Source: Actinobacillus equuli
GTDB lineage: Bacteria > Pseudomonadota > Gammaproteobacteria > Enterobacterales > Pasteurellaceae
NCBI RefSeq assembly: GCF_900636745.1
Contig: NZ_LR134310.1
Coordinates: forward strand, 1,356,501-1,420,500
Direction of reading: 5' to 3'
DNA length: 64,000 nucleotides
The position numbers and the translations under genes are program-made. A model generated the notes under the pieces. It saw only the letters and a program-made list of their open reading frames with translations, did not search any database and was not told the origin of the DNA. Below, in pieces: positions 44,889-55,397 of this stretch (positions within the stretch are counted from its first letter, which is position 1; each line of letters starts with the position of its first letter).

Positions 44889-45998
44889 TTACTTAGGATA
44901 AATCACCCCTAAACTCACCGGCTGTTTTGCTCCGGTTACACTTGGTAAGTTGCTCGTTAAATTATGCACTCGTTGATAAGCCAGCCAGGCAAAAGCAGCT
45001 GCTTCGACATAATCAATATCCAATCCATATTCGCTAGTGGTTGTGACCGTCCATTTCGGTAGTAATTCACTAAAACGCTGCATTAACAATGGGTTACGTG
45101 CGCCACCACCACATATAAGTAATAAGCATTGCTTTTCACTTTCTAAATTTTTTAACTCATTTACTACACTTTGTGCGGTAAATTCCGCCAGTGTACGTTG
45201 TACATCTTCAGGACGATAAGCGGTTAAATTTGCCGATTTTTTTGCAAGCCATTCAAGGTTAAATAATTCTCGTCCGGTGCTTTTCGGGGCAGGTAATTTG
45301 AAAAAAGGCTCATCAAGTAAACTGTCGAGTAATTCCGGAATCAGTGTTCCGGTTTTTGCCCATTCGGCATTTTTGTCGTAGCGTTTGGCTTGGTGCAATT
45401 CTATCCAAGAATCCATCAGTGCATTACCGACACTGACATCATAGCCAATGGTCGGTTGCTGCGGCGCAAGTACCGAAATATTGGAAATACCACCGATATT
45501 TAGCACCACGGTTAAGCGTTCCGGCGAGGCAAAAATCCCTTCGTGAAAAGCGGGAACCAGCGGTGCGCCTTGTCCTCCGACCGCCATATCTTTACGGCGA
45601 AAATCCGCAATAGTGGTAATGCCGGTATGAGCGGCAACCAGATTCATATCACCGATTTGCATGGTAAACGGGACTTTGCCGTTTGGAGAATGCCATACGG
45701 TTTGTCCATGACAACCGATCGCTTGAATATCACTGGCGCTTAATTGGTGCTCGGCTAAAAAGCAGTTGATACTTTTGGCATACAGCAAGCCTAAACGGTG
45801 ATCGATTTCACCTAATTTTTGTAACGAAGTTTCGCCGTTTTTGAGTAATTGCGATAAATCGGTACGTAAATCTTCCGGCATAGGAGTAAAGCCGCAAGCG
45901 GTCAATTTTGGCGGATTTTTTGCAAAATCCATCACGCATAAATCAACGCCGTCAAGGCTGGTGCCGGACATCACGCCGAGGTAGAGGTTTTTAGTCAT
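44889..45998 (-). CDS. anmK: Anhydro-N-acetylmuramic acid kinase
   Basis: Converts 1,6-anhydro-MurNAc to MurNAc-6-P with simultaneous ring opening and phosphorylation. The 369-residue protein of the ASKHA fold starts with the phosphate loop [15 protein letters not shown] and contains [24 protein letters not shown] and [11 protein letters not shown]. Length equals that of E. coli AnmK (369). Together with MurQ it forms a two-gene recycling unit. Confidence 0.97.
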   Translation of the reverse strand: MTKNLYLGVMSGTSLDGVDLCVMDFAKNPPKLTACGFTPMPEDLRTDLSQLLKNGETSLQKLGEIDHRLGLLYAKSINCFLAEHQLSASDIQAIGCHGQTVWHSPNGKVPFTMQIGDMNLVAAHTGITTIADFRRKDMAVGGQGAPLVPAFHEGIFASPERLTVVLNIGGISNISVLAPQQPTIGYDVSVGNALMDSWIELHQAKRYDKNAEWAKTGTLIPELLDSLLDEPFFKLPAPKSTGRELFNLEWLAKKSANLTAYRPEDVQRTLAEFTAQSVVNELKNLESEKQCLLLICGGGARNPLLMQRFSELLPKWTVTTTSEYGLDIDYVEAAAFAWLAYQRVHNLTSNLPSVTGAKQPVSLGVIYPK

Positions 45999-46092
45999 AA
46001 AAATGAAAGGAAAGGAAAATTTGTTGAATTATATCGAATATCCGCCACAAAAGCGGTAAGATCTCGGCTGATTTTTACAAATTTATCTATTT

Positions 46093-47157
46093 ATGAACCT
46101 TCAAAAACTTTTATTGATTCGACGATTTTTCTCCACTCTTGCATTTTTCTCAATGCAAACCGTGTTTTTTATCTATTTACAGAAAAAAGGCTTAAGCAAT
46201 AGCGAAATCGCTTTTTCGTTGTCTTTATTATTCTTTTGTAATCAAGCGTTGGCGATTTTAGCCGGCATCTGGGGCGACCGTTACGGCTTGGCTAAAATGA
46301 TGTTACTAGGCTGTTTGCTGGACGTATTGGCTTATATTTTCTTTCTCTCAGCGGATAATTACGGACTATTATTGCTAGCCACTACTTGCTTCGGGCTGGG
46401 GAGCTGTTTGTTCGGTACCAATGCAAAGGCGTGTTTACTGGCTTTGGCGGGCGATGAATATAGCGAGAAAACCCGTTTGCAGGGCAAGTATCTGAAAGTG
46501 ACCAGTATGTCTTCGATGTTTGCGCCGTTACTGGTGATTCCGTTTATTAAATTTGAGCAAATCGAGTTATTAATTTGGGTTTGTTTTGCGATGGAGGCGG
46601 TGCTATTTGCGCTGATGGTCAAGCCGTTTTATCAGATTCAAACGTTACAAAGTTTGGTGAAATTCCGTTTCGGGCAAATTCGAGAAATTATCACCAAAGA
46701 ATTTTTATTTGTGCATTTGATGTTGTTTATTCCGCTATCAATTGCCACTTCATTTTTTGTCATTTTTCCGTTTTTATTTGATAACAAATTAGCTGCGCCG
46801 GAACATAGCCCAATCGCATTATTTGTGAACGGCTTGATGACGGTATCGCTACAAAGTTATTTCTCGCGCAAAATTAATCTCACTGCGAAGCAAACCGTTT
46901 GGGTTGCACCGCTGTTAGCGATTGGTATCATTGTGCCGTGGTTTATTACCTTGCATTATATTTCGCTGTTTAGCGCTTATGTCTATTTGGTGATTTTTAC
47001 CGTGATTGAGGTGTATGCGCTGACGGCAATGGCGAATTTGTTAGTAAAATTTGATAACGGTACCAATCGAGGCTTCATTTTCGGTGCATCACGTCTGCTG
47101 CTTTCGATTGCGACGGTAGTGGTGATGAATTTAATTCCTCATTTGTTTTTGGTGTAG
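46093..47157 (+). CDS. MFS transporter of unknown substrate
   Basis: A 354-residue integral membrane protein with about ten to eleven hydrophobic helices. The conserved MFS loop after helix 2 is visible as GIWGDRYGLAKMM (G-x-x-x-D-R-x-G). It is shorter than typical MFS carriers (about 400), with the second half compact. It could be a drug or sugar efflux protein; nothing in the sequence fixes the substrate. It lies 2 nt before crcB, so the two are probably one operon, but MFS proteins are not a known part of fluoride export. Confidence 0.72.
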   Translation: MNLQKLLLIRRFFSTLAFFSMQTVFFIYLQKKGLSNSEIAFSLSLLFFCNQALAILAGIWGDRYGLAKMMLLGCLLDVLAYIFFLSADNYGLLLLATTCFGLGSCLFGTNAKACLLALAGDEYSEKTRLQGKYLKVTSMSSMFAPLLVIPFIKFEQIELLIWVCFAMEAVLFALMVKPFYQIQTLQSLVKFRFGQIREIITKEFLFVHLMLFIPLSIATSFFVIFPFLFDNKLAAPEHSPIALFVNGLMTVSLQSYFSRKINLTAKQTVWVAPLLAIGIIVPWFITLHYISLFSAYVYLVIFTVIEVYALTAMANLLVKFDNGTNRGFIFGASRLLLSIATVVVMNLIPHLFLV

Positions 47158-47159
47158 CT

Positions 47160-47531
47160 ATGACTATTCTTTGGATTTCTCTCGGTGCGGTATTAGGTGC
47201 AATTTCTCGCTGGCAATTAGGCGTGTGGTTTAACGGTTTTCTCAGCCAGTTTGCCTTTGGGACATTGTTAGCCAATTTGCTCGGTTGCTTCTTAATTGGA
47301 ATCGTGATCGGAATGCATTTGAATGACGGGCAGAAGTTATTATTTATTACCGGTTTTCTAGGCAGTTTCACCACCTTCTCGAGCTTTTCGTTAGAAGTGA
47401 GTGAAAAGTTACTGGCGGAGAAATATTACCAAGCCTTCGGTATTATCGGTTTGCATTTGGTCGGGGGGATTTTGTGTACAGTGATAGGAATCTTGCTAGT
47501 ACGCCTTTTTACAAGCGGTCAAAATTACTAA
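47160..47531 (+). CDS. crcB: Fluoride ion channel CrcB (Fluc)
   Basis: Small dimeric channel that exports fluoride. The 123-residue protein has four membrane helices and the signature segments GAISRWQLGVW, GTLLANLLGCFLIG (pore Asn) and GFLGSFTTFSSFSLE (Phe box and Thr). It starts 2 nt after the MFS stop codon. An uptake signal overlaps its 3' end. No fluoride riboswitch is evident upstream of the MFS gene or here. Confidence 0.95.
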   Translation: MTILWISLGAVLGAISRWQLGVWFNGFLSQFAFGTLLANLLGCFLIGIVIGMHLNDGQKLLFITGFLGSFTTFSSFSLEVSEKLLAEKYYQAFGIIGLHLVGGILCTVIGILLVRLFTSGQNY

Positions 47532-47590
47532 ATTTTTTGCAAAAAAATGCCCTCACGACTTAAAGTTGGAGGGCATTTTTCGTTAGCTAA

Positions 47591-48913
47591 TTAAAGAAAA
47601 ATATTTGCTAATAAAAGACCGAAGCCAATGCTAAAAATCATACTTAATAAGCCTGGTAACATAAAGCTGTGGTTAAAGATGTATTTACCAATTCTTGTTG
47701 TACCGGTTGTATCGAAGTCAATTGAGGCGATAATCGGACCGTAGTTCGGAATAAAGAAATAACCGTTTACCGCAACAAATACCCCGATTAATACCGGTGC
47801 TGGAATGCCGATTGCAATCGCAAGCGGGAAGAGTGTTGCCACAGTTGCACCTTGGCTGTTTACTAATACCGATAAAACAAATAATGCGAAAGCAAATGCC
47901 CATGGTGCGGTTTCTACTAAGCCTTGAACCATGCCTTTTACTTCAGTCATATGACCTTGCATTAACGTATCACCTAACCATGCGATACCGAAAATTGCGA
48001 TAACCGCACGCATACCGGCATGGAAAATCGAACCTTTAGTGATTTCATCACCATCCGGTTTGCAGAATAGGATAATTAATGCACCGACAGAAAGCATTAC
48101 GATTTCAATCGTATGCGCCATACCCATCGGTTTGCCGTCAAACACAGGACGAAGTGACGGTACCGCACCCATTAATACAACTAATAATGCACCGAATAAG
48201 AATAAACCTACAGAAGTTTTCGCCGTTGATTTGATTTGGATATTGGCAGGATCGACAGAAGTGTGATTTTCTTTTACGTAATCAGGATCTTGTAATAATT
48301 TTTGGTAATGAGGGTCGTCTTTTAACTCTTTACCCATTTTATTCACAAATACGCAAGCAAGCATTAAGCCAAGTAAAGTTGCCGGCACGGTTACCATTAA
48401 TACATCACCTAAAGTAATGCCTTGCGGCTCTAAAAATGCTACTACTGCAACGACTGCCGCCGCAATCGGGCTTGCTACGATCGCAAATTGTGAAGCGATT
48501 ACTGCCATTGAGAGAGGGCGCTCCGGACGAATACCGTTATGGCGGCTAACTTCAGCGATAACAGGTAATACTGAATACGCTACGTGACCTGTACCCGCTA
48601 ACACGGTGAATGTCCAAGTAACAAGCGGTGCGATAAAAGTAATATATTTTGGATTACGACGTAAAATGTTTGTCGCCAGTTTGATCATATAGTCTAAACC
48701 GCCGGCCGCTTGCATTGCCGCTGCGGCTGCAACTACCGCCATGATCATAAACATTACGTCAATCGGTAAGCCAGCTGGTTTTAAACCAAACACGAAAGAA
48801 AGGATCGCTAAGCCTAACCCGCCAAATACCCCTAAACCGATACCACCGACACGGGCACCAATCAAAATGCATAGTAAAACTATGGCAAATTGCAAAAGAA
48901 ACATTGCAGACAT
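47591..48913 (-). CDS. dcuB: Anaerobic C4-dicarboxylate transporter, DcuA/DcuB family
   Basis: Exchanges fumarate, malate or aspartate for succinate during fumarate respiration, which fits frdABCD at 51.3 kb. The 440-residue protein has about 12 membrane segments and Dcu signatures [35 protein letters not shown] and [17 protein letters not shown]. By eye it mixes DcuA and DcuB features (GTGHV and the C-terminal NHSFMLPGL favour DcuB). The ATG at 48913 follows GGAG by ten bases. Its leader contains a terminator-like hairpin. Confidence 0.88.
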   Translation of the reverse strand: MSAMFLLQFAIVLLCILIGARVGGIGLGVFGGLGLAILSFVFGLKPAGLPIDVMFMIMAVVAAAAAMQAAGGLDYMIKLATNILRRNPKYITFIAPLVTWTFTVLAGTGHVAYSVLPVIAEVSRHNGIRPERPLSMAVIASQFAIVASPIAAAVVAVVAFLEPQGITLGDVLMVTVPATLLGLMLACVFVNKMGKELKDDPHYQKLLQDPDYVKENHTSVDPANIQIKSTAKTSVGLFLFGALLVVLMGAVPSLRPVFDGKPMGMAHTIEIVMLSVGALIILFCKPDGDEITKGSIFHAGMRAVIAIFGIAWLGDTLMQGHMTEVKGMVQGLVETAPWAFAFALFVLSVLVNSQGATVATLFPLAIAIGIPAPVLIGVFVAVNGYFFIPNYGPIIASIDFDTTGTTRIGKYIFNHSFMLPGLLSMIFSIGFGLLLANIFL

Positions 48914-48940
48914 AATTTGATTACTCCATTGTAATTCAGT

Positions 48941-49016
48941 AAAAAAATCCTCATACTTGAGGAAATAGTCCTTAGAGATAAGCCTTCTCAAAGCAGAATT
49001 AAACTCTTTGAAAAGG
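48941..49016 (-). promoter_or_regulatory. Possible attenuator in the dcuB leader
   Basis: On the minus strand: a stem CCTTTTCAAAG/CTTTGAGAAGG (49016-48983) followed by a terminator-like stem TCCTCA-AGTA-TGAGGA and U7 (48963-48941), ending 27 nt before the dcuB start codon. The 6-bp stem is short, so strength is uncertain. Confidence 0.45.
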
Positions 49017-49091
49017 GTGCTTAATATAGCAATAAATAAAACTAATCGCTATAAGAATCAATAATTAAATTTTTTTATGATAGGAAATAAT

Positions 49092-49916
49092 ATGCAATTT
49101 TCAAAAATGCACGGGCTTGGCAATGACTTTATGGTGATTGATGGTGTAACGCAAAATGTCTATCTTACCGAGGATGTGATCCGAAAATTAGCTAATCGTC
49201 ATACCGGCGTTGGCTTCGACCAATTATTGCTTGTAGAGCCGCCTTACGACCCGGATTTAGATTTCCATTACCGTATTTTTAATGCGGACGGTAGTGAAGT
49301 TGCACAATGCGGTAATGGTGCGCGCTGCTTTGCCCGTTTTGTCACGCTAAAAGGTTTAACCAATAAACAAGATATTCACGTGAGTACTGCCAAAGGCAAA
49401 ATGGTATTAACTTTAAAAGGTGAAGAAAAAGTTCGTGTGAATATGGGTGAACCGATTTGGGAACCGGCACAGGTTCCGTTTACGGCAAATAAATTTGAAA
49501 AAAATTATATTCTAAGAACGGATTTGCAAACGGTGTTATGCGGCGTGGTTTCAATGGGCAATCCGCATTGTGTGTTACAAGTTGAAGATATTAAGACAGC
49601 ACCGGTAAATGAATTAGGACCTTTGTTGGAGAATCATGAACGCTTTCCTGAGCGTGCGAATATCGGCTTTATGCAAGTAGTGAATCGCAATCATATTAAA
49701 TTACGAGTATTTGAGCGTGGTGCCGGCGAAACTCAGGCGTGCGGTAGCGGTGCTTGTGGTGCGGTTGCAGTAGGGATTATGCAAGGCTTGTTGGATAGTA
49801 ATGTACAAGTCGACTTACCCGGTGGTTCACTCCAAATCGAGTGGGAAGGTGTCGGTCATCCGTTATATATGACCGGTGATGCTACCCATATTTATGACGG
49901 CTTTATTAAACTCTAA
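49092..49916 (+). CDS. dapF: Diaminopimelate epimerase
   Basis: Converts LL- to meso-diaminopimelate, the substrate of LysA (23.4 kb) and of cell-wall synthesis. The 274-residue enzyme carries both catalytic cysteines: C73 in AQCGNGARC and C217 in QACGSGACG. The ATG at 49092 gives the conserved start [13 protein letters not shown]. It is divergent from dcuB and convergent with epmA. Confidence 0.97.
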   Translation: MQFSKMHGLGNDFMVIDGVTQNVYLTEDVIRKLANRHTGVGFDQLLLVEPPYDPDLDFHYRIFNADGSEVAQCGNGARCFARFVTLKGLTNKQDIHVSTAKGKMVLTLKGEEKVRVNMGEPIWEPAQVPFTANKFEKNYILRTDLQTVLCGVVSMGNPHCVLQVEDIKTAPVNELGPLLENHERFPERANIGFMQVVNRNHIKLRVFERGAGETQACGSGACGAVAVGIMQGLLDSNVQVDLPGGSLQIEWEGVGHPLYMTGDATHIYDGFIKL

Positions 49917-49932
49917 GCCTTTTAGCCAAAAG

Positions 49933-49979
49933 TAAGCGGTCAAATTTCTGCAAAATTTTGCAAGAATTTGACCGCTTGT
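49933..49979. terminator. Uptake-signal hairpin between dapF and epmA
   Basis: AAGCGGTCAAATT pairs with AATTTGACCGCTT across TTTGCAAAA tracts, and the 3' half is an exact uptake signal (ACCGCTTGT). It lies between convergent genes and can serve both, although no long T-run follows. Confidence 0.72.
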
Positions 49980-49998
49980 TATTTATGGCTAATCGTCC

Positions 49999-50982
49999 CT
50001 AAGCGTTTTCTACACCAAACGCCATTACTTCATCAATTTTCTCGGCATTCATTGCAATCATCATCAAACGATCCACTCCTAATGCGACACCGGAACAATT
50101 TGGAATCCCCGCTTTTAATGCGGCAAGAAAACGAGTGTCTAACTGCTGAGCCGGTAAGCCCATTTGTGCACGTTGTACGTTATCTTGTTCGAAGCGGCGC
50201 ATTTGTTCTTTCGCATCACTTAGCTCATGGAAGCCGTTTGCCAATTCTAAGCCTTTGTAATAAACCTCAAAACGTTCCGCAACACGGTGATCTTCCGAAC
50301 TGATTTGAGCCAGTGCCGCTTGCGACGACGGGAAATGATAGACCGCAGTCGGGCGTTCTTTACCGATATTCGCTTCCACAATTTCACTGAATAGAAATTG
50401 CAACAAAGTATCTCGATTCTCGTCATCTTCACATGGGAAGCCGTGCTTACGGGCTTTTTCAACTAATTGTGCGCGAGTTGCCGAAAGCGGATCTAAACCG
50501 ACATAGGTTTGGAACACGAACTGATAGCTATAAGATTCCGCCGGTTCACAATCCAGAATTTGCTGGAGTAAATCGTCCACTTCATTGATTAAACGATACA
50601 TATCAAAATGCGGGCGATACCATTCCAACATGGTAAATTCCGGATTATGACGCTTGCCGGCTTCTTCATTACGAAACACGCGGCACAATTGGAAAATTGA
50701 ACCGCTACCCGCCGCCAATAGGCGTTTCATATGGTATTCGGGGCTTGTCATCAGATGCAGCGTTTTCGCTTCGCTGGCAAAGGGTGAAAGAAATTGAGTG
50801 CTGAAAGTAGAAAGATGCACATCTGTTACGGAAAACTCACTTAGTGCGGGTGTTTCCACTTCTAATACGCCGCGATCTTTAAAAAACTGGCGAATTTCCG
50901 CCATTATTTGGCTGCGTTTGATTAGGTTTTGGATGGACGCGGTCGGTTTCCATTCAATATTTTCTAAAATTAATTCATTCAT
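49999..50982 (-). CDS. epmA: EF-P beta-lysine ligase EpmA (GenX/PoxA)
   Basis: Attaches (R)-beta-lysine to elongation factor P, which relieves ribosome stalling at proline runs. The 327-residue protein is a stand-alone class II lysyl-tRNA-synthetase-like catalytic domain: [20 protein letters not shown] (motif 2), [14 protein letters not shown] and [23 protein letters not shown] (motif 3). It lacks the tRNA-binding OB domain. It is divergent from frdABCD, as in E. coli. Confidence 0.96.
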   Translation of the reverse strand: MNELILENIEWKPTASIQNLIKRSQIMAEIRQFFKDRGVLEVETPALSEFSVTDVHLSTFSTQFLSPFASEAKTLHLMTSPEYHMKRLLAAGSGSIFQLCRVFRNEEAGKRHNPEFTMLEWYRPHFDMYRLINEVDDLLQQILDCEPAESYSYQFVFQTYVGLDPLSATRAQLVEKARKHGFPCEDDENRDTLLQFLFSEIVEANIGKERPTAVYHFPSSQAALAQISSEDHRVAERFEVYYKGLELANGFHELSDAKEQMRRFEQDNVQRAQMGLPAQQLDTRFLAALKAGIPNCSGVALGVDRLMMIAMNAEKIDEVMAFGVENA

Positions 50983-51329
50983 TGCAGGGATTATCGAACG
51001 TTAAAAAGAGAGATTGTAGCGGTATTTATTTCAGTTTGTGAAGTTTAATTTCCGTTTAGAGGAGAATTCTCAAGGGTTTTTCCCTAAAAATTTTGTTATA
51101 TCCTTGGTAAAATTTTAGCTAAATTTAACCGCTTAATGCGACAGATTCTTATCTGTAATTACGAGTAATTATCAATACAGCACAAAGGTTTTGTACCTTT
51201 TTTGAGGTAGATCACAAAACATATTTTTTGTGCCGTGAAAACGCAAAATAAACTTATATTGTGTAAAAATTAGTGGCACAATGCGAGCAAGTTATATTGA
51301 TTAATTTATCTATTATTTTGGAGTGCATT
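50983..51329. other. 347-bp divergent spacer between epmA and frdA
   Basis: Contains the promoter of frdABCD and probably that of epmA. Visible elements are the FNR/CRP-like site at 51202, a possible -10 TATATT at 51255-51260 and GGAG before frdA. A hyphenated AAGGG/CCCTT pair near 51070-51085 may form a small hairpin. No reading frame with a start signal is seen. Confidence 0.6.
51202..51215. promoter_or_regulatory. FNR/CRP-like site upstream of frdA
   Basis: TTGAGGTAGATCAC matches the FNR consensus TTGAT-N4-ATCAA at eight of ten defined positions and keeps a full CRP half-site (ATCACA). With the TATATT at 51255-51260 as -10 it would be centred near -58. Anaerobic activation of frd is the known pattern in enteric bacteria. 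Confidence 0.55.
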
Positions 51330-53129
51330 ATGCAAAGTGTTAATTTTGATGTCGCAATTATCGGTGCTGGCGGTGGCGGTTTACGTGCAGCGATCGCAGC
51401 AGCGGAAGCAAATCCAAATCTTAAAATTGCTTTAATTTCAAAAGTTTACCCGATGCGTAGCCATACTGTGGCGGCAGAAGGCGGCTCAGCGGCGGTAATT
51501 AAAGATACAGACTCTTTCGATAACCACTTTAATGATACCGTTGGCGGCGGTGACTGGTTATGTGAACAAGATATCGTAGAATATTTTGTTGAGCATTCAC
51601 CGATTGAAATGACGCAATTAGAACGTTGGGGTTGTCCTTGGTCTCGTCGTCCGGACGGTGAAGTAAACGTACGTCGTTTCGGTGGTATGAAAATCGAACG
51701 TACTTGGTTTGCGGCGGACAAAACCGGTTTCCACTTATTACATACACTATTCCAAACTTCAATCAAATATCCTAACATCGTACGTTTTGACGAACATTTC
51801 GTCTTAGATATTCTGACCGACAACGGTGAAGCTCGCGGTTGTGTAGCGATGAATATGATGGAAGGTACGCTTGTTCAAATCAATGCAAATGCAGTCGTTA
51901 TCGCAACAGGTGGTGGTTGCCGTACTTATCGTTTCAATACTAACGGTGGTATCGTAACCGGTGACGGTTTATCAATGGCGTATCGTCACGGTGTGGCATT
52001 ACGTGATATGGAATTCGTTCAATATCACCCGACCGGTTTACCGAATACCGGTATCTTAATGACCGAAGGCTGCCGTGGTGAAGGCGGTATCTTAGTGAAT
52101 AAAGACGGTTACCGTTACTTACAAGATTACGGTCTAGGTCCTGAAACACCAATCGGCAAACCGGAAAACAAATATATGGAACTTGGTCCGCGTGATAAAG
52201 TTTCACAAGCATTCTGGCAAGAATGGAAAAAAGGTAACACTTTAAAAACTGACAAAGGTGTTGATGTTGTTCACTTAGACTTACGTCATTTAGGTGAAAA
52301 ACACTTAACCGAACGTTTACCGTTTATCTGCGAATTAGCGCGTGCTTATGAAGGTGTAGATCCGGTAACTTCACCAATCCCAGTTCGCCCGGTAGTTCAC
52401 TACACCATGGGTGGTATTGAAGTGGATATGAATGCAGAAACTTCAATTAAAGGTTTATTCGCAGTAGGTGAATGTGCGTCTTCAGGCTTACACGGTGCAA
52501 ACCGTTTAGGTTCTAACTCTCTGGCGGAATTAGTGGTATTCGGTAAAGTAGCCGGTGAAAATGCGGCTCGCCGTGCACAAGAAGCAACACCTCGTAACCA
52601 AGCGCAAATTGATGCGCAAGCACAGGATGTCGTTGCACGCTTACACGCTTTAGCTCGTCAAGAAGGTAATGAATCTTGGGCGGATATTCGTAACCAAATG
52701 GGTGACGCAATGGAAGAAGGTTGTGGTATCTACCGTACACAAGAAAGTATGGAAGGTGCGGTAAACAAAATCCATGAGTTAAGAGAGCGTTACAAAAATA
52801 TCAGCGTAAAAGATAAATCAAGCGTGTTTAACACCGATTTACTTTACAAAATCGAATTAGGCTTCATTTTAGATGTGGCGCAATCAATCGCTTGCTCGGC
52901 TGTTGAACGTAAAGAATCTCGTGGTGCACACCAACGTTTAGACTATACCGAACGTGACGATGTGAATTACTTAAAACACACCCAAGCATTCTACAACGCA
53001 GACGGCACGCCAACCATTAAATATTCAGATGTGAAAATTACTAAATCACAACCTGCAAAACGTGTATATGGTGCGGAAGCAGAAGCGCAAGAAAAAGCGA
53101 AAAAAGCAGCAGAACAGGCACAAAAATAG
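51330..53129 (+). CDS. frdA: Fumarate reductase flavoprotein subunit
   Basis: Catalytic subunit reducing fumarate to succinate with electrons from menaquinol. The 599-residue protein has the FAD motif IIGAGGGGLRAA, the covalent-FAD histidine in SHTVAAEGGSA (H45), the active-site segment with HxT and VRPVVHYTMGG, and GANRLGSNSLAE. The ATG at 51330 follows TTTGGAG; the in-frame start 57 nt upstream is rejected. The C-terminal tail is Lys/Ala/Glu-rich. It heads frdABCD. Confidence 0.97.
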   Translation: MQSVNFDVAIIGAGGGGLRAAIAAAEANPNLKIALISKVYPMRSHTVAAEGGSAAVIKDTDSFDNHFNDTVGGGDWLCEQDIVEYFVEHSPIEMTQLERWGCPWSRRPDGEVNVRRFGGMKIERTWFAADKTGFHLLHTLFQTSIKYPNIVRFDEHFVLDILTDNGEARGCVAMNMMEGTLVQINANAVVIATGGGCRTYRFNTNGGIVTGDGLSMAYRHGVALRDMEFVQYHPTGLPNTGILMTEGCRGEGGILVNKDGYRYLQDYGLGPETPIGKPENKYMELGPRDKVSQAFWQEWKKGNTLKTDKGVDVVHLDLRHLGEKHLTERLPFICELARAYEGVDPVTSPIPVRPVVHYTMGGIEVDMNAETSIKGLFAVGECASSGLHGANRLGSNSLAELVVFGKVAGENAARRAQEATPRNQAQIDAQAQDVVARLHALARQEGNESWADIRNQMGDAMEEGCGIYRTQESMEGAVNKIHELRERYKNISVKDKSSVFNTDLLYKIELGFILDVAQSIACSAVERKESRGAHQRLDYTERDDVNYLKHTQAFYNADGTPTIKYSDVKITKSQPAKRVYGAEAEAQEKAKKAAEQAQK

Positions 53130-53141
53130 GAGAGCGATAAT

Positions 53142-53876
53142 ATGGCAAATTTAAACAAAATGACCATCGAAGTGCTTCGCTACAATCCGGAAACAGATAG
53201 CGAACCACATTTAGACAAATATGAAGTGCCGTTCGACAGCCAAACTTCATTATTAGATGCACTCGGTTATATTAAAGACGAACTTGAGCCTGAGCTTTCT
53301 TATCGTTGGTCTTGCCGTATGGCGATCTGCGGCTCGTGCGGTATGATGGTAAACGGTAAACCGAAATTAGCATGTAAAACATTCTTACGTGATTACAGCG
53401 GCTTTATGCGAATCGAACCGCTTGCAAACTTCCCGATTGAGCGTGACTTAGTGGTAGATTTAAGCCACTTTATTGATAGCATCGAAGCAATCAAACCTTA
53501 TGTTATCGATAATAAAGCACCGGAAGGTCAGCGTACTAAACAAACACCGGCACAATTAGAGAAATATCGTCAATTCTCAATGTGTATTAACTGTGGTCTA
53601 TGCTATGCAGCTTGTCCGCAATTTGGTTTAAACCCTGAGTTTATCGGTCCGGCAGCGATTACCCTTGCTCACCGTTATAACTTGGATAACCGTGATAACG
53701 GTCGTGAGCAACGTATGAAACTCTTAAGCTCTAAAAACGGGGTGTGGAGTTGTACTTTCGTCGGTTATTGTTCAGAAGTATGTCCGAAACATGTAGGTCC
53801 TGCTTCTGCAATTAACCAAGGTAAATTAGAAAGTGCGAAAGATTACGTAATTTCAATGCTTAAACCAAAAGGCTAG
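53142..53876 (+). CDS. frdB: Fumarate reductase iron-sulfur subunit
   Basis: Transfers electrons from the quinol site to FrdA. The 244-residue protein has the 2Fe-2S cysteines in [13 protein letters not shown] with a later KLAC, the 4Fe-4S motif [12 protein letters not shown] and the 3Fe-4S type motif [14 protein letters not shown]. It lies 12 nt after frdA, with GGAG before the ATG. Confidence 0.97.
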   Translation: MANLNKMTIEVLRYNPETDSEPHLDKYEVPFDSQTSLLDALGYIKDELEPELSYRWSCRMAICGSCGMMVNGKPKLACKTFLRDYSGFMRIEPLANFPIERDLVVDLSHFIDSIEAIKPYVIDNKAPEGQRTKQTPAQLEKYRQFSMCINCGLCYAACPQFGLNPEFIGPAAITLAHRYNLDNRDNGREQRMKLLSSKNGVWSCTFVGYCSEVCPKHVGPASAINQGKLESAKDYVISMLKPKG

Positions 53877-53884
53877 GGGGCAAT

Positions 53885-54277
53885 ATGACAACAGCAACTA
53901 AACGTAAAGCGTATGTACGCGAAATGAAAGCGAACTGGTGGACAAAACTCGGTTTCTACAAAATGTACATGGTACGTGAAGCAACCTGTTTAGCAACCGT
54001 ATGGTTCTGCCTTGTATTGCTTTATGGTGTAATTAGTCTCGGTGGGGAAGGTTTAGAAAACTTTATTAGTTTCTTACAAAACCCAATCGTATTTATTTTA
54101 AACGTTATCAGTATTTCCGCATTGCTTTATCATGCAGCGACACTTTATGTGATGACACCGCAAGTGCTTACTTTCATTGTGAATAATGAACGTGTTAACC
54201 CAAACATTTTAAGAAATGTACTTTGGGCGGTAACCGGCGTAGTAAGCTTAGTTGCGTTAGTATTTACTTATATTTAG
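53885..54277 (+). CDS. frdC: Fumarate reductase membrane anchor subunit C
   Basis: A 130-residue anchor with three membrane helices (about 30-52, 66-90 and 110-130). [30 protein letters not shown] is the conserved N-terminal quinone-site region, seen here in two parts ([14 protein letters not shown] and [14 protein letters not shown]). It binds FrdAB to the membrane with FrdD and forms the menaquinol site. GGGGG precedes the ATG. Confidence 0.95.
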   Translation: MTTATKRKAYVREMKANWWTKLGFYKMYMVREATCLATVWFCLVLLYGVISLGGEGLENFISFLQNPIVFILNVISISALLYHAATLYVMTPQVLTFIVNNERVNPNILRNVLWAVTGVVSLVALVFTYI

Positions 54278-54290
54278 GGGAGGAATGGCA

Positions 54291-54635
54291 ATGAGTAAAC
54301 AAGATCCTAAACGTTCTAATGAGCCACCTGTATGGTTGATGTTTAGTGCCGGCGGTACAATTAGTGCAATTTGCTTTCCTATCTTAATCTTAATTTTAGG
54401 TGTGTTATTACCGCTTGGTTTGGTGCCGGTGGATAATATCGTGGCATTTGCTCACACTTGGTTAGGTAAATTAGTGATTTTGGCGGTAACTATTTTCCCA
54501 ATGTGGGCAGGTATGCACCGTGTGCACCATGGTTTACATGACCTCAAAATTCACTTTCCTGCGGGTGGCTGGGTATTCTACGGATTATCGGCTCTCTACT
54601 CAGTGATTGTGTTCTTTGCAGTAATCGCACTGTAA
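54291..54635 (+). CDS. frdD: Fumarate reductase membrane anchor subunit D
   Basis: A 114-residue anchor with three membrane helices and the conserved [20 protein letters not shown] segment between helices 2 and 3. I prefer the ATG at 54291, seven bases after GGAGG, to the in-frame ATG at 54285, which is too close to that site. It is the last gene of the frd operon; a terminator follows. Confidence 0.93.
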   Translation: MSKQDPKRSNEPPVWLMFSAGGTISAICFPILILILGVLLPLGLVPVDNIVAFAHTWLGKLVILAVTIFPMWAGMHRVHHGLHDLKIHFPAGGWVFYGLSALYSVIVFFAVIAL

Positions 54636-54650
54636 TCAATATAACGTGAA

Positions 54651-54678
54651 TAAAGCCATCCGTCAGGATGGCTTTTTT
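54651..54678 (+). terminator. Terminator of frdABCD
   Basis: AAAGCCATCC, loop GTCA, GGATGGCTTT followed by T-run, 16 nt after the frdD stop codon. A single uptake signal follows at 54711. Confidence 0.93.
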
Positions 54679-54740
54679 GATCCGAAATTTGCAAAAAATC
54701 GAGCAATTTTGACCGCTTGTTATGTACGATGTTTATTGGT

Positions 54741-55316
54741 TTAACTTAAAATTTCACGGCATTTGGCCGTTACTTCTTGTAATATGGCAGCATAATCGGT
54801 CTCTTTTAGTCCTATACAACCAAAGTAGTGCATTTTTACTTGTTCAATACCACAAAAGTTAAATAGCCCGTTGCCCATGGTATGTTCGAAAGCTTGTAAA
54901 AAACCTTTTTGTTGATACTTTTCATTCGGGTTACCTAAGGTAACGAATTGCTGCATTTTTTTACCTTTCAATAAACCGACACTTTCAATTTCGCCATTTT
55001 GATAAGCAAATCCATAGCTTAACACTCGGTCTAAGTAACCTTTTAAGATTGCCGGAAAGCCCATCCACCACAGTGGGTAAATCAAGGTAATGACATCGGC
55101 TTGTTGCCAATATCGGTGTTCGATTTGGATTTCTGTCGGGTACTGGCTGGTGAGACTGGACTGAAATTCTTGCCAAGCTAAGTTCGGATCAAACTTTAGT
55201 TGATATAAATCCCGTACGATAACTTGATGATCTTGGCTTGCTTGAACGACTTGCGAAAGAATCGCGTGGTTAAAACTTTGCGGATTCGGATGTGCATAAA
55301 TAATCAGATGGTTCAT
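54741..55316 (-). CDS. Flavodoxin-fold NAD(P)H:quinone oxidoreductase (KefF/MdaB-like)
   Basis: A 191-residue FMN/FAD-binding protein of the NQO1-like family. It starts LIIYAHPNPQSFNHAI and contains YPLWWMGFPAILKGYLDRVL, the characteristic WW-MGxPAxLKGWxDRV segment. Such enzymes reduce quinones by two electrons or act as ancillary proteins of potassium efflux systems (KefF). No kef gene is adjacent. It is divergent from napF and convergent with frdD. Confidence 0.83.
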   Translation of the reverse strand: MNHLIIYAHPNPQSFNHAILSQVVQASQDHQVIVRDLYQLKFDPNLAWQEFQSSLTSQYPTEIQIEHRYWQQADVITLIYPLWWMGFPAILKGYLDRVLSYGFAYQNGEIESVGLLKGKKMQQFVTLGNPNEKYQQKGFLQAFEHTMGNGLFNFCGIEQVKMHYFGCIGLKETDYAAILQEVTAKCREILS

Positions 55317-55397
55317 CGTATTTCTCGGCTAAATAATAACGGTTCCTAATTATCGCTAAAATCTTGCTTTACATACAAAACTTCCTCTAATTATTCT

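Noticed and set aside
46000..46092. Fluoride riboswitch before the MFS-crcB pair
   Set aside because: The conserved crcB-motif core is not present in the short upstream region.
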